Below are positions 63,153 through 64,000 of a stretch of DNA of 64,000 bases, one piece after another. Location of the stretch: the NCBI GenBank assembly GCA_942493375.1, contig OW818698.1, positions 6,696,001 through 6,760,000 of the forward strand, written 5' to 3'. Position numbers and translations under genes: made by a program. How positions within the stretch are numbered: position 1 is the stretch's first letter; each line of letters opens with the position of its first letter. The notes beneath the pieces are model-generated. The model saw only the letters and a list, made by a program, of their open reading frames with translations. It was not told the origin of the DNA and made no database searches. The DNA is from G942493375 sp942493375. GTDB taxonomy: Bacteria > Armatimonadota > UBA5829.

Positions 63153-63611
63153 ATGTGCGATAGATTAGCTTGTAAGAAAGCTGAGGAACTATTTAATCAG
63201 ACATTTAACTGTGCGGAGTCTGTGCTTGCAGGAGTCGCTACCGAACTGCAGGTGGAGTCTGATATTATACCTATGATTGCATCCGGGTTTGGAGCAGGGA
63301 TTTCCCGCCATGGAGAGACTTGTGGTGCTTTAACTGGAGCTATAATGGCTCTCGGTTTGAAATATGGACGGACTACACCGGACAATGCAGCAAAAGCAAA
63401 GCTATATGCTATGGTTGATGAGCTGTGGACCGACTTTGAGCAGGAATTCGAGCATGTATCATGCAAGGCTCTGACTGGCTGTGATATGATGACCGATGAG
63501 GGTGCGAAAGAGTTTGTAGCACGGGATCTCCACCATACCCTCTGCCCCAAGTTTGTTATCTGGGCCGCAGAACGCACTATGTCACTTATAGACTCCAAAA
63601 GTGGTGACTGA
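63153..63611 (+). CDS. C_GCAxxG_C_C family protein
   Basis: 152 aa. Cysteine pattern matches the family: FNCAESVL, then GFGAGISRHGETCGALTGA, then SCKALTGC, and LCPKFV near the end. Found in anaerobes, probably binds heme or metal through these cysteines; function unknown. Start at 63153 chosen because AGGAG is eight bases upstream; the ATG at 63147 is too close to it. Confidence 0.88.
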   Translation: MCDRLACKKAEELFNQTFNCAESVLAGVATELQVESDIIPMIASGFGAGISRHGETCGALTGAIMALGLKYGRTTPDNAAKAKLYAMVDELWTDFEQEFEHVSCKALTGCDMMTDEGAKEFVARDLHHTLCPKFVIWAAERTMSLIDSKSGD

Positions 63612-63621
63612 GTAACTTTTA

Positions 63622-63659
63622 TAGATATCATCCAATTCAATTGAGTTGGATGATATCTA
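63622..63659. terminator. Bidirectional hairpin between convergent genes
   Basis: TAGATATCATCCAA (63622-63635) and TTGGATGATATCTA (63646-63659) form a perfect 14-bp stem with a 10-base loop between two convergent genes. Confidence 0.75.
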
Positions 63660-63671
63660 ATCATGGCTCAA

Positions 63672-64000
63672 TTAGTCTCTGCGGATTGGTATTACTTTAC
63701 CTTCTGCTATGCTCTCAGCCACCGCTTGGGTAAACTCCATATATCTGACTCCATCATCGAACGTAGTGCTGCGGACTGGTTCGATACCTCTTATGGCTCG
63801 AATGAATTCATCTTCCACTTGCCACCCACCTTCAAGTTCCGGAGGAATACTGACCAGAGACATGCTGTCTCCTCGCTTACCCGCTTCCAGTGTATCCCTT
63901 GAGAATCTGATAGTTCCATCGCTGCCATAAACAGTCATTGTGGGAGGTCCAGCAAAACCACAAACTCTGGAAATAGTAAAGTGTGCCATAGCTCCGCAGT
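63672..64000 (-). CDS. Gfo/Idh/MocA-family oxidoreductase, C-terminal part (5' end beyond window)
   Basis: The frame is open to the right edge, so only the last about 109 residues are seen. The C-terminal MAHFTISRVCG, VYGSDGTIRFSRDT and FDDGVRYMEFTQAVAES segments match the C-terminal end of Gfo/Idh/MocA NAD(P)-dependent sugar oxidoreductases. Substrate unknown. An internal ATG at 63989 is not taken as the start because the frame and family resemblance continue upstream of it. Confidence 0.82.
   Translation of the reverse strand, partial: CGAMAHFTISRVCGFAGPPTMTVYGSDGTIRFSRDTLEAGKRGDSMSLVSIPPELEGGWQVEDEFIRAIRGIEPVRSTTFDDGVRYMEFTQAVAESIAEGKVIPIRRD

Overview
The window looks like a chromosomal segment of an uncultured, moderate-GC, Gram-negative (diderm) bacterium. 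BamA and TamB homologues and an MtrB-type outer-membrane porin imply an outer membrane. The mix of multiheme cytochromes, an archaeal/sulfate-reducer-type heme pathway (Ahb), DUF2298 'YYY' membrane proteins and DUF4091/ceramidase-like carbohydrate genes fits a deep lineage such as Armatimonadota or a neighbour. That placement is a guess; the window holds no rRNA or other decisive marker. GTG and TTG starts with good Shine-Dalgarno sequences are common.

Layout. 1-5713 (minus): a four-gene operon of MoxR AAA+ ATPase, DUF5682 protein, VWA protein and a double-SWIM zinc protein cut by the left edge. 6147-12351: housekeeping and redox genes (YceI, Fe-S aldo/keto reductase, polyprenyl diphosphate synthase, ornithine cyclodeaminase family, SDR-DUF2867). 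12468-31207 (all minus): the centrepiece, about 19 kb for extracellular or periplasmic electron transfer. It encodes a decaheme MtrA/DmsE-like cytochrome with an MtrB-like porin, the siroheme-dependent heme genes ahbD-ahbA-ahbB-ahbC and cobA-hemD, an atypical Rex-like regulator, System II cytochrome c maturation (resB, ccsA, a half-size ccsA relative), a 7-heme cytochrome, hemA, an 11-heme membrane-anchored cytochrome, a b-type cytochrome and a 26-heme NapC-anchored cytochrome. Heme supply, heme attachment, redox regulation and 54 c-type heme sites are therefore encoded side by side. Three Rex-type operators (10758, 21785, 31356) suggest common control.

31780-33678: a secreted propeller protein. 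33683-43705 (minus): a cell-surface glycan or glycolipid locus with two YYY-type polytopic membrane proteins, a flavoprotein, three glycosyltransferases and a methyltransferase. 44292-52342 (plus): lipB, a tamB-like giant protein, an ECF sigma factor and bamA, i.e. envelope biogenesis. 52445-57688: ceramidase-like protein, DUF4091 carbohydrate-active protein and a LacI regulator. 58718-59012: three tRNAs (Val-GAC, Arg-CCT and the unusual Arg-GCG). 59328-64000: cytidine deaminase, mannose-1-phosphate guanylyltransferase, ferritin-like protein, a beta-propeller glycosidase-like protein, a C_GCAxxG_C_C protein and a partial Gfo/Idh/MocA oxidoreductase.

An approximately 83-bp double-hairpin repeat occurs in three good copies (5735, 59089, 60982) with a compensatory base change in its inner stem, plus several shorter or decayed relatives. 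It looks like a mobile or structured non-coding element of this genome.
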